A DNA stretch of 18,413 bases from Candidatus Gastranaerophilales bacterium. Lineage in GTDB: Bacteria; Cyanobacteriota; Vampirovibrionia; Gastranaerophilales; JAQUYY01. The notes beneath the pieces were generated by a model. The model was not told where the DNA came from. It did not search any database and saw nothing but the letters and a program-made list of their open reading frames with translations. A program made the position numbers and the translations under genes. Each line of letters starts with the position of its first letter. The first letter of the stretch is position 1. The DNA lies in assembly GCA_028691575.1 (NCBI GenBank), contig JAQUYY010000008.1:1-18413 (forward strand). The letters are read 5' to 3'. Shown here one piece after another: positions 1 through 6,707 of this stretch.

Positions 1-148
1 CAACCGGCACCACGCCGATGTTCGGCTCAATGGTGCAAAACGGATAGTTGGCGCATTCGGCCTGTTTTTTGGTGATGGCTTTAAACAGTGTGGATTTGCC
101 CACATTGGGCAGACCCACGATTCCCACATTCAGTTTTGAACTTGACAT
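1..148 (-). CDS. ychF: YchF/Obg-like redox-regulated ATPase, N-terminal fragment
   Basis: This is the first 49 codons of a ribosome-associated P-loop ATPase of the Obg-like YchF family; the rest lies outside the window. The start is the ATG at 148-146. The visible protein has the G1/P-loop GLPNVGKST at residues 12-20, followed by the family's characteristic ANYPFCTIEPN stretch, which is the switch region of YchF. In the family it binds ATP rather than GTP and acts in the cytoplasm on or near ribosomes and in stress responses. There is no private upstream region: the first 68 nt overlap the end of the recombinase gene in another frame, and no SD sequence precedes the ATG. The housekeeping nature of the gene marks the left end as chromosome. 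Identification is very secure despite the short length. Confidence 0.95.
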   Translation of the reverse strand, partial: MSSSKLNVGIVGLPNVGKSTLFKAITKKQAECANYPFCTIEPNIGVVPV

Positions 149-1730
149 AATAATCAAAATTTACATTAAATGGCACATAACCGGTGATTTGCAACTGTTG
201 TTGCGTTCCAACAATTTTCTCTATTACGCTCATGATTATTGCCCGTTTCTGTTCAAAATTCAAGTTTTGGAGCGTTTCTTTCGCTTTGGTAGCGACTTCT
301 CTTAATTCGTTCTGGCCGGGGATCCTTATAGTATGAACTGAGTTTTCTTTTTGTTCCGCTTCTCGTATTAGTGTCTCGAGCTCTGATATTCGTTTTTTTA
401 TTGGGGCAATATACTCCTTTAGTTGATCCTCTGTTATCGCTTCATTTGTTAAAGCGTTAATTAAAAGGTTTTCTTGTTTTTTTAATTTTGAGTATTCGTT
501 TTTAAACGCTCCGGTATTTTCAAGCAACGGGTTTACCCTATTTTGACGGCGGGTTATCCAATAATCGATCTGCTCGCGCATCGCTTCTGGTGAGCTTACA
601 AATTCTACAAATTTTTGCCATACGAGCTTGTCGGCGATCCTTGCATTAATTCCCTTTTCCATACAGGTTTTTGGCAGTGGGTAACTATAAACCCGATCAT
701 TGCAACGATAATAAAGGTGTTTTCCGTGCATTGGGCCTTCTCCTGCTCTTCTTCTCCCGCAGATACAATATATTTTTCCAGCCAGCAAATATTCGTTTTT
801 CTTGTTTCTTTGAAGTAACGCCAAATTGGCTTTTAATCTGGCTTGAACGCGTGTAAATAACTCCCGATCGATAATCGGCGGGACTGGAATTTTGTTTGCG
901 ACCCACTCTTCTTCTGGTTTATCGCGGCGGCTGGTTTTTTTTGATTTTTTGTATTCTCCTTTATTTTGCGGATTCTTTGCTATGCAAGCTTCTGATTTAC
1001 CCCAGTGTGCTTCACCAATAAGTGCTTTATTCCGAATGAGCGTACTTAATGTCCCGGTGGTCCAGACTCCCCTTTTGCTTTTTCTTGGTTTTATACCCAA
1101 CTCATGTAATCTTGTAACTACGTGCCGCAACGTTAATCCTTCCTGGTCGATCCAATTAAATATATTATTTAAGTTTTTTGCTTCCTCTGGTTCGATAATG
1201 TAGTGCCCGTGTTCTACCACTTTGCCAGCTTGCATCACGTTTGGAATGTAACGATGGCCATAAGACGCTTGGCTCGTTAATATGTGGCCTTCCCGAACCT
1301 TGCGGTTTTTGCCGAGCCGAAAACGCTCACGTATTTTATTTTTTTCGTAATCAGCAAATAATCCTCTAAATCCAAACATGATTCTTTCATCATCATCTTT
1401 GGGAGACGATATTTTTAAAAAAATTAATTCAATTTCTGCCTCCATTAATTCTTCCATAACTAGCAACTGGTATCCGGATTTTCTTGATATTCTGTCTGGA
1501 TCGGAGACAAGGACTGCCTCAAATATTTTATTTTTCGCGTCATTTCGAAGTTGATCTAGGCCTGGTCTTGCTAAAAGGGTTCCGGACCAACCATCGTCTG
1601 CGTATTCCCTAACTATTTTATAGCCTTTTTCTGCGGCGTGAATCCTAAGCTCGTCTATCTGATTTTTGATAGTTTTTTGGTCCTTCTGATGCGAAGTGGA
1701 GACCCTCGCGTAAGTTGCTATTAGCTTCAT
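81..1730 (-). CDS. Large serine recombinase (integrase) of a mobile element
   Basis: A 549-residue site-specific recombinase that would integrate and excise a mobile element. The N-terminal resolvase domain (about 1-145) has the catalytic Ser11 in YARVST and the DRISR motif at 79-83. A 'recombinase' DNA-binding domain follows (about 155-265), then a zinc ribbon with Cys322, Cys324, Cys343 and Cys356, then a charged coiled-coil-like segment (about 395-460). The first zinc pair is C-x-C rather than the usual C-x2-C. The start ATG follows the stop of the HTH gene by 3 nt, so the two form an operon. The C-terminal 22 codons lie inside the start of ychF in a different frame, so the stop codon is supplied by the chromosome; this is what would be expected if the attachment site lies at the end of the recombinase gene. 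It could also serve in a transposon-like rather than phage-like element. Confidence 0.93.
   Translation of the reverse strand: MKLIATYARVSTSHQKDQKTIKNQIDELRIHAAEKGYKIVREYADDGWSGTLLARPGLDQLRNDAKNKIFEAVLVSDPDRISRKSGYQLLVMEELMEAEIELIFLKISSPKDDDERIMFGFRGLFADYEKNKIRERFRLGKNRKVREGHILTSQASYGHRYIPNVMQAGKVVEHGHYIIEPEEAKNLNNIFNWIDQEGLTLRHVVTRLHELGIKPRKSKRGVWTTGTLSTLIRNKALIGEAHWGKSEACIAKNPQNKGEYKKSKKTSRRDKPEEEWVANKIPVPPIIDRELFTRVQARLKANLALLQRNKKNEYLLAGKIYCICGRRRAGEGPMHGKHLYYRCNDRVYSYPLPKTCMEKGINARIADKLVWQKFVEFVSSPEAMREQIDYWITRRQNRVNPLLENTGAFKNEYSKLKKQENLLINALTNEAITEDQLKEYIAPIKKRISELETLIREAEQKENSVHTIRIPGQNELREVATKAKETLQNLNFEQKRAIIMSVIEKIVGTQQQLQITGYVPFNVNFDYYVKFKTECGNRGSAQCGQIHTV
168..177 (+). repeat. 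Left copy of a 10-bp inverted repeat flanking the recombinase-DinG block
   Basis: The word AAATGGCACA at 168-177 recurs in inverted orientation at 5215-5224. A second word, ACTTGACATA (140-149), has an inverted 9-of-10 match at 5236-5245 (ACTTGATATA on the minus strand). Both lie outward of the block, in the same order, but with different gaps (18 and 11 nt). Ends of an element integrated by a serine recombinase are expected to be imperfect inverted repeats, since they are the two halves of attP. The match could be chance. Confidence 0.35.
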
Positions 1731-1733
1731 ATT

Positions 1734-1904
1734 CTATTTTTTACCTAAAAACTTATCGAGTTCTTCTTTGGGGATACGCCAGGGCGACGTTTTTGCTTTA
1801 CCTAGCTTGTATCCCTTCAGGCTGCCGCTTTTTAGCCACCTTTCGACTGTCCGCGGGTGGACTCCAAAATATTCTGCTACTTGAGATCTAGTTAAGAATT
1901 CCAT
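1734..1904 (-). CDS. Excisionase-like helix-turn-helix protein (56 aa)
   Basis: A 56-residue protein that I translated directly. It begins MEFLTRSQVAEYFGVHPRTV and continues with ERWLKSGSLKGYKLG and a WRIPKEELDKFL end. This is the classic layout of the excisionase/MerR-like HTH_17 family: a short winged helix, a recognition helix (VHPRTVERWL), the G-Y-K-L-G wing and a final helix. Such proteins bind DNA at attachment sites as directionality factors or repress their own operon. It stops 3 nt before the recombinase start, and a near-consensus promoter (1921-1950) sits directly upstream, so it is the first gene of the integration operon. No SD is present and the predicted leader is only about 10 nt. 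An ordinary small regulator is the alternative to a true excision factor. Confidence 0.85.
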   Translation of the reverse strand: MEFLTRSQVAEYFGVHPRTVERWLKSGSLKGYKLGKAKTSPWRIPKEELDKFLGKK

Positions 1905-1920
1905 GGATTTTAGTGTGTTT

Positions 1921-1950
1921 ATTATACTCTTAGTTGCCTATACCTGTCTA
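1921..1950 (-). promoter_or_regulatory. Sigma-70-type promoter for the HTH-recombinase operon
   Basis: Read on the minus strand, a -35 box TAGACA (1950-1945, 5 of 6 to consensus) is followed by an 18-bp spacer and a perfect -10 box TATAAT (1926-1921). Transcription would begin near 1914, about 10 nt before the ATG at 1904, so the message would be nearly leaderless. The -35 box overlaps the stop codon of the 92-aa gene upstream. Confidence 0.7.
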
Positions 1951-2226
1951 TAAGTAATCGTGGAAGACGCTATCGGGCCCCATGGCCTTTGCTGTTTCCT
2001 CAAAAAGGATATCAAATGCCCTGGCTAAGCATCTGGCACCTTCCTCCGAATCTACATACCGATAACTTATACTTGGGACTGTCTTAAATAATTTGCCGCC
2101 AATTTCGATGGCTTGTTCTTGAGAAATTTCTATCCCAGTGTAAATCTCGAAGAATAGCCCATCCAAAACCGTAGCCGATTCATAAACAAATACGGACAAA
2201 GCTTCTGCTTGAATTGTATTATCCAT
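1948..2226 (-). CDS. Small acidic protein of unknown function (92 aa)
   Basis: I do not recognise this protein. It has 92 residues with about 16 Asp/Glu against 5 Lys/Arg, so it is strongly acidic, and no signal peptide, membrane segment or Cys/His metal motif is visible. The predicted fold is mixed, with a helical C-terminal part (residues about 60-82). The start is the ATG at 2226-2224, with AAGG a few bases upstream as a modest SD. It lies between the DinG terminator and the promoter of the HTH-recombinase pair, on the same strand, and so belongs by position to the mobile block. An acidic accessory protein of an element could be an anti-restriction or regulatory factor, but nothing in the sequence proves that. 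The compact open frame with an SD argues that it is real. Confidence 0.65.
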   Translation of the reverse strand: MDNTIQAEALSVFVYESATVLDGLFFEIYTGIEISQEQAIEIGGKLFKTVPSISYRYVDSEEGARCLARAFDILFEETAKAMGPDSVFHDYL

Positions 2227-2341
2227 ATACCTTAAATGACATTTTATGCTTCCTATACTTATCTTACATCAGTACCTTTTTAGGCGTTCCGAAAAACAAA
2301 AAAAGGCCAAAACGGCCTCAAAATATAAAATTTATTTTCTC
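2227..2341. other. Intergenic region between the DinG-like gene and the 92-aa gene
   Basis: About 115 nt. It holds the terminator of the DinG-like gene (2298-2318). The remaining AT-rich stretch must carry the promoter of the 92-aa gene. TATA-like words are present on the minus strand (for example around 2253-2262), but I cannot pick a convincing pair of -35 and -10 boxes. Confidence 0.5.
2298..2318 (-). terminator. Rho-independent terminator after the DinG-like gene
   Basis: On the minus strand AGGCC and GGCCT form a perfect 5-bp GC-rich stem around a GTTTT loop (2318-2304), followed at once by a run of T residues (2303-2298). It lies 24 nt past the stop codon of the DinG-like gene, so that transcript should end here and the genes below need their own promoter. 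Confidence 0.75.
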
Positions 2342-5200
2342 TTACCCCATCTTAAGGTCGCTTAAAGCGGCGCATATTATTTCTTGATCTTCGCGAAGAG
2401 GGTTAACTCCATCTGGAAATGATTTCAAAAGGCGAGGTTTATTTAATAGATTTTCATCGAGTAAAACGGCCACGCCTTTATCCGTTCGTTTTCGGATTAA
2501 CCTTCCAAATCCTTGCTTAAGGGCCAAAGCTGCCATGGGTTCGTAATATTCAACAAAACTATCTCCCCCTTTTTCGTCTATTGCTTCGCGGCGTTTTTTA
2601 ATAATTGGCCGGAACGGCATCGGATAAGGTATTTTATAAATATAGAGGCTTCTCAATGACTGGCCGGGAACATCAATCCCCTGCCATAACGATTGGGTTC
2701 CAATAAGCACGGAATTCATATCTTTCTTGAATTCCCTTATTAGTGTGGTCACAGATGAATTTTTTATTTGGGCAATCAACCAAATGTTATTTTTTGAGAG
2801 TGAGCTATCAAGTCGCTTACGCAACTCTTCAACCTGATCGTAGCTTGAACAAAGAATTAAGGCTCCTCCCTGTGAAGCAATAATCGCTTTCTCAAGAAAT
2901 GCGGCGCACTTTTCCAAGTGGCCTTCCTTGTCTTCTTTGTAATTTATGCCCTTTGGAACAAAAAATTTTACCTGTTCTTGATAATTAAAAGAGGAATGCA
3001 ACAGGTAATACTTGAATTTTGCCTTATTTGCCAAAATGGTGCCGCATCGCCTGGCGAAAAAATTGAATATATTCTCAACAGTTATGGTTGCGGACGTTAA
3101 AATGACTGACTTGAAATTGCCATACACGCGGTCATCCAGTATTTCAGCGACCGAGATTGGTTCTGCTTTTATCTCGACGACTTCACCCGAGCGTTCAAGG
3201 TATCTCGCATAACCTTGGTCTTCTGATAAAAATACATCTAAAGAATCGATTACCCGTTTAACATTACGGGAATAAACAGAAATTATTTTCTGATCTTTTT
3301 CTTGATTGGCCAGTGGGTTAAATATATTTAAACTATCGGAAATACCGGCTAATCTACCGCGTAAATCGCGCATCATTGTAAAGAAGTCTTCTTTTGTTGA
3401 CGATGCCGGGATTTCATCGATCATTGAATGTGTGCTGTATCCGAGAGGGCCATTTACGGGAACGAGTTCGGGCAATATTTTTTTAAATAATGAAAGAACC
3501 GCGAGACTCAGATCCTTTTTCTGATTAAAAAATGATTCAGCTTGAGATTTAACGCTGGCATTATTTTTTGCCGCAACGATGTTTCCTATAATTGACCTTA
3601 ACCGACTATTTTCAAATAATTGCTCCATTAATAACTTAAAACCTGCGTCAGATATTACAGCTTCCCAGGCCGAGGTGGCGTCTTCTTCTAAATGATGAGC
3701 TTCGTCGAACACTATGTATTTCGCTTCGCCGGGAAATACGGTATGATCAAATTTCTTTGTTTGGTTGGTTGCTGATGTGTTATCATTAAGCTCGTCTGAA
3801 TCAATGGTATTTACCGTTTCATCCTTGAGGATGATGCCAGACAGTGTTAGTGCGTTATTAACGATTACCAAGTCAGAATCTTTGGCTCGTAAACGTGCCT
3901 TGGCCAAAAAACACTGCTTTTTGTCATAAAGATGGCAAATATCTGGGCCGCAAAGCTCATCAATGTTGCATATCTTTTGTTCGACTAATTTGGGGATTTT
4001 TAACTTAAACCAATATGGTATTTCGTCCCAATCGCCGCGCTCAGTTTCGAGAACCCATGACGAGAGAAGCAAATATGCTAGGCGGCTTGTGTACTGGACG
4101 CCTGATTTTTCAAATTCATAAAGTGAGCGTTCAAGCATCTGCGTCAGATCGTCACCAAATTTATCAAATTTGTCGAGGCAAACGTAATTCTTTTTACCCT
4201 TGAGAAGTGTTGCCACCAGATCAGGATTGACCGTTTCCTTAAGGTGGGGAATCTCCTTATTGAAAAGCTGGTCTTGCAAAACTTTTGTATGCGTTGAGAT
4301 GATGACCGGAATCCCGTTGTTTAAGGCAAAAAGCAACGATGGTACAAGATAAGCTTTGGACTTGCCGATACCGGTTCCGGCCTCAATGACAGCGTGGCGC
4401 TGTTCATTAAACGCGTTTCCAATACATAGTGCCATTTTTTCCTGCTCCGGTCTTTTTTCACAATAATCCGAGTCTACCAAAGGTTCAGATGCGGAGAAAT
4501 ATCGCTTGATTTCATCTAAATCGATCCTTTTTAGTCCAAGGCCCAACATTCCTTGGTCAACATTTGTTTTCCGATAAGCTTGATGTGCCGGAACAAGATC
4601 AGAGATTCTCTCGACCTGGACACTGTCTCCTGCAAGGAATTGCGACCACCACCAGCCTACATAATTTGCCAAATGGTTTAAAGCTTCGCGATTCTTTTTT
4701 GGTTTTTTGCTATACTCGCTTCGCAGGCGCCGCAATATCTCGAAAGTTGTTTCGCAATCATTTAAGGCTCTATGCGCAACCTCTTCCATCGAGAAATGTT
4801 GGGCGAGCGCTTCCGTGGAATGGCCGTTAACGCTTGTCGGCAAAACAAAAAATGCGAATTCAATAGAATCGTATTTTTCTTTTCCGTTGAATTTTAAACC
4901 ATCCCGTTCAAGTATTGGAAAATCAAAAGAAAACCCGTTGTGCGCCACAACCGGCCGCTTCCCTATAAAATTCTGAAGATCGGCTATAACTTCGGGTAAC
5001 GGATTCCCGACTGCTAACATATCTTCAGTAATGCCAGTGATGCGTTTTATCGTTTCGGGAAGCACGCCATTATAACGAACAAGCGAAGAGAACTTCTGTT
5101 TAATTGCATTGCCATTAACCAAAAGAGCCGCGACTTCAATAATCGCGGAATTGTTTAAATCCAGGCCAGTTGTTTCGATATCTAAAATAATATATTCCAT
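2342..5200 (-). CDS. dinG: DinG-family exonuclease-helicase (DEDDh exonuclease fused to XPD-like helicase)
   Basis: A 952-residue protein of the Gram-positive-type DinG architecture. The N-terminal DEDDh 3'-5' exonuclease (about 1-165) has the DxE motif at Asp7/Glu9 (DIETTG), an AHNGFSFDFP ExoII motif and an H-x4-D ExoIII motif (HRALND). The helicase part has Walker A GTGIGKS (275-281), DEAH (499-502) and a C-terminal QGFGRLIR motif VI. Between them lie a Cys near 341 (VCLDK) and a cluster at about 410-430 (spacing C-x5-C-x4-C-x7-C), the position of the Fe-S cluster in XPD/DinG helicases. The family unwinds 5'-tailed DNA and R- or D-loops in the cytoplasm. The start ATG has no SD. A good terminator follows. 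Its AT-richer DNA and its place between inverted repeats suggest that it may be cargo of the recombinase element rather than core repair machinery. Confidence 0.9.
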   Translation of the reverse strand: MEYIILDIETTGLDLNNSAIIEVAALLVNGNAIKQKFSSLVRYNGVLPETIKRITGITEDMLAVGNPLPEVIADLQNFIGKRPVVAHNGFSFDFPILERDGLKFNGKEKYDSIEFAFFVLPTSVNGHSTEALAQHFSMEEVAHRALNDCETTFEILRRLRSEYSKKPKKNREALNHLANYVGWWWSQFLAGDSVQVERISDLVPAHQAYRKTNVDQGMLGLGLKRIDLDEIKRYFSASEPLVDSDYCEKRPEQEKMALCIGNAFNEQRHAVIEAGTGIGKSKAYLVPSLLFALNNGIPVIISTHTKVLQDQLFNKEIPHLKETVNPDLVATLLKGKKNYVCLDKFDKFGDDLTQMLERSLYEFEKSGVQYTSRLAYLLLSSWVLETERGDWDEIPYWFKLKIPKLVEQKICNIDELCGPDICHLYDKKQCFLAKARLRAKDSDLVIVNNALTLSGIILKDETVNTIDSDELNDNTSATNQTKKFDHTVFPGEAKYIVFDEAHHLEEDATSAWEAVISDAGFKLLMEQLFENSRLRSIIGNIVAAKNNASVKSQAESFFNQKKDLSLAVLSLFKKILPELVPVNGPLGYSTHSMIDEIPASSTKEDFFTMMRDLRGRLAGISDSLNIFNPLANQEKDQKIISVYSRNVKRVIDSLDVFLSEDQGYARYLERSGEVVEIKAEPISVAEILDDRVYGNFKSVILTSATITVENIFNFFARRCGTILANKAKFKYYLLHSSFNYQEQVKFFVPKGINYKEDKEGHLEKCAAFLEKAIIASQGGALILCSSYDQVEELRKRLDSSLSKNNIWLIAQIKNSSVTTLIREFKKDMNSVLIGTQSLWQGIDVPGQSLRSLYIYKIPYPMPFRPIIKKRREAIDEKGGDSFVEYYEPMAALALKQGFGRLIRKRTDKGVAVLLDENLLNKPRLLKSFPDGVNPLREDQEIICAALSDLKMG

Positions 5201-5214
5201 AAATTGGCCATTAT

Positions 5215-5224
5215 TGTGCCATTT
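5215..5224 (-). repeat. Right copy of the 10-bp inverted repeat
   Basis: TGTGCCATTT on the plus strand is the exact reverse complement of 168-177. It lies 15 nt upstream of the DinG-like start codon, in the mltG-dinG spacer. Together with the 9-of-10 match at 5236-5245 it may mark the right end of the element. Confidence 0.35.
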
Positions 5225-5312
5225 TCGTATAAGGATATATCAAGTGCTTAAAATAGCAATAACCTCGTATTTATGGTTTGATGTTAGCCAATTTCAACAC
5301 GTTTTCTCTGTC

Positions 5313-5384
5313 TCATAAGCCCTCTGCCAAACGCCGGATTTCTTCGTCTCTAATGTTGTCATTATTGATTATTTCTTCGTCCAT
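5313..5384 (-). CDS. Possible small protein or gene remnant (23 codons)
   Basis: On the minus strand an ATG at 5384-5382 opens 23 codons beginning MDEEIINNDNIRDEEIRRLA and ending in TGA. It is preceded by AGAGG about 7 nt upstream, one of the better SD sequences in the window. The product would be very acidic and helical. The same frame past the TGA continues for only 13 more codons before a TAA. It may be a genuine small protein, a leader peptide for the gene downstream, or the broken start of a longer gene cut by insertion of the neighbouring element. I do not recognise it. Confidence 0.3.
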   Translation of the reverse strand: MDEEIINNDNIRDEEIRRLAEGL

Positions 5385-5428
5385 AATTTTGCCTCTTAAT
5401 TTAAAATTAAATTCCTATTATTCTAGCG

Positions 5429-6697
5429 TCAATCAACCTTCAAATATTTTTCAATGTTCTCCTGATGCTCCGCATAGGTCGTTGCGCAATGGGTAACATG
5501 ATCTTTGCCGTGCAGATAATACAAGCAATCGGTTTTGGCCGGATTCAAAGTCGCCTCTATCGCCGATATTCCAGGATTGGAAATAGGATGAGGCGGCAGT
5601 CCTTTATTCAGATAAGTATTATATGGCGATTCAAGTTTTTTATCCGCCAGTGCAAGCGGCGCCCACCAGCCTTTGCCGGTATCGCCGCGGACGTACTGGA
5701 GAGTAGCATCGACATTCAGTGCCATATTCGCTTCCAGCCTGTTCCATAAAATGCCCGCGATCAAGGGCATATCGGCTTTATTGGCAGCTTCGCGTTGCAC
5801 GATCGAAGCAAAAGTGAGGCCAGTGGTCCATTTAATATTCTGTTGGTTGAATTCCGGCAGGTAGACCGCGAATTTCTCATTGAATTTAGCTTGGAATCGT
5901 TCGGCAACTTTTAAAGGATCCTCGTCGACCGGGATTAAGTATGTATCGGGAAAATAAACGCCTTCGATATAATCGAATTTCATGGCTGTATAAGTATTGA
6001 TCCACTTATCTCTTTTTACTTGCGTCCAGCCAAGCGTAGCGGTGAGAAGCTGCGCGATTTCTTCTTTGCGTAATCCCTCGGGAATTACTGCCCACTCCAT
6101 ATACGGTTTATTGCCCAGGGTTTCGATAATCTTTGACTGATTTATGCCCGTTGACAGTTTATATCCTCCCGGTTCGATATTTTCCCCACCTTTAGCATCA
6201 AAAGCCTTAACGAAAGCCGTTTTATCGCTTATAAGCCCTTGCCCTTCAAGGTTTTCGGCTACCTGTTCGATATCTCCGCCCCCGATCGCCACCACAAAAC
6301 GTATGCTATCCGTTTCCTTGTCAGGTACATTTTTTACGGTATTTTCCTCCTGCTTGGGCACGGGATCCTTAGCAACCGGCGGTTTTTCTTCTTTTATGGC
6401 CGGCACCGCAGGCTCAGCCGGAACAGCCGGTTTATTTGAATCAGCAACTGCCGGTTTGATAGGAACTGGCTCGTTTTCCTTGGTACTTGTCGCAACCGGC
6501 GCCAGATTTTCAACCACTTTCTCGATAGATTCATTCGTAGTATCTCCATTCTTTTTAACGGCTCCCGGCTTCGATTTAGAATCAGCAGCCATCCAAAGAA
6601 CAGCGCCAACGACTAAAACAATGGCGAAAAACAGGACCGCAATTTTCATTCCTCTTCCGCTTTTTTTGTTTTTAATTTTTAAATCTATGTATTCCAT
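5429..6697 (-). CDS. mltG: Endolytic murein transglycosylase MltG (YceG-like)
   Basis: A 422-residue membrane-anchored lytic transglycosylase that cleaves nascent glycan strands and so limits peptidoglycan chain length. A short basic N-terminus (KIKNKKSGRGMK) precedes one membrane helix (about 18-37). Next comes a low-complexity Pro/Ala/Lys/Glu linker (about 70-125) that would span the periplasm or wall, and then the YceG-like domain (about 130-420). The catalytic Glu is Glu303 in ASIVQREA, within the conserved stretch ending in GILWNRL; the family end motif LPPHPISNPG and the YYLHG segment are present. The linker is longer than in Escherichia coli MltG. The gene starts 10 nt after the DUF2779 stop and is probably co-transcribed with it. 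It stops with TGA, which shows that TGA is not recoded in this genome. GC is higher than in the flanking mobile genes, consistent with a core gene. Confidence 0.93.
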   Translation of the reverse strand: MEYIDLKIKNKKSGRGMKIAVLFFAIVLVVGAVLWMAADSKSKPGAVKKNGDTTNESIEKVVENLAPVATSTKENEPVPIKPAVADSNKPAVPAEPAVPAIKEEKPPVAKDPVPKQEENTVKNVPDKETDSIRFVVAIGGGDIEQVAENLEGQGLISDKTAFVKAFDAKGGENIEPGGYKLSTGINQSKIIETLGNKPYMEWAVIPEGLRKEEIAQLLTATLGWTQVKRDKWINTYTAMKFDYIEGVYFPDTYLIPVDEDPLKVAERFQAKFNEKFAVYLPEFNQQNIKWTTGLTFASIVQREAANKADMPLIAGILWNRLEANMALNVDATLQYVRGDTGKGWWAPLALADKKLESPYNTYLNKGLPPHPISNPGISAIEATLNPAKTDCLYYLHGKDHVTHCATTYAEHQENIEKYLKVD

Positions 6698-6707
6698 ATC
6701 GCTATGG

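Larger units (their letters stand above)
5201..5428. other. Spacer between mltG and the DinG-like gene
   Basis: A 228-nt spacer. It contains a possible 23-codon ORF (5313-5384), a 16-bp AT palindrome just upstream of that ORF (about 5400-5415), and a 10-bp word (5215-5224) that recurs inverted next to ychF (168-177). A TTGAAA box lies on the minus strand near 5298-5293 with only a weak -10 match downstream, so the promoter of the DinG-like gene is not settled. If the recombinase element ends here, its right junction falls within this spacer. Confidence 0.5.

Noticed and set aside
892..1203. 103-codon plus-strand frame inside the recombinase gene
   Set aside because: It is fully antisense to a well-supported recombinase domain, with odd composition and no homology that I recognise.
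2342..5200. CasDinG of a type IV CRISPR system
   Set aside because: The protein has the N-terminal exonuclease of Gram-positive DinG, and there is no CRISPR array or csf gene nearby.
5313..5431. TGA read as an amino acid (as in some Patescibacteria), extending the 23-codon ORF
   Set aside because: mltG ends with TGA exactly at the family's usual end, and no long gene contains an internal TGA; extension would add only 13 codons to the small ORF.
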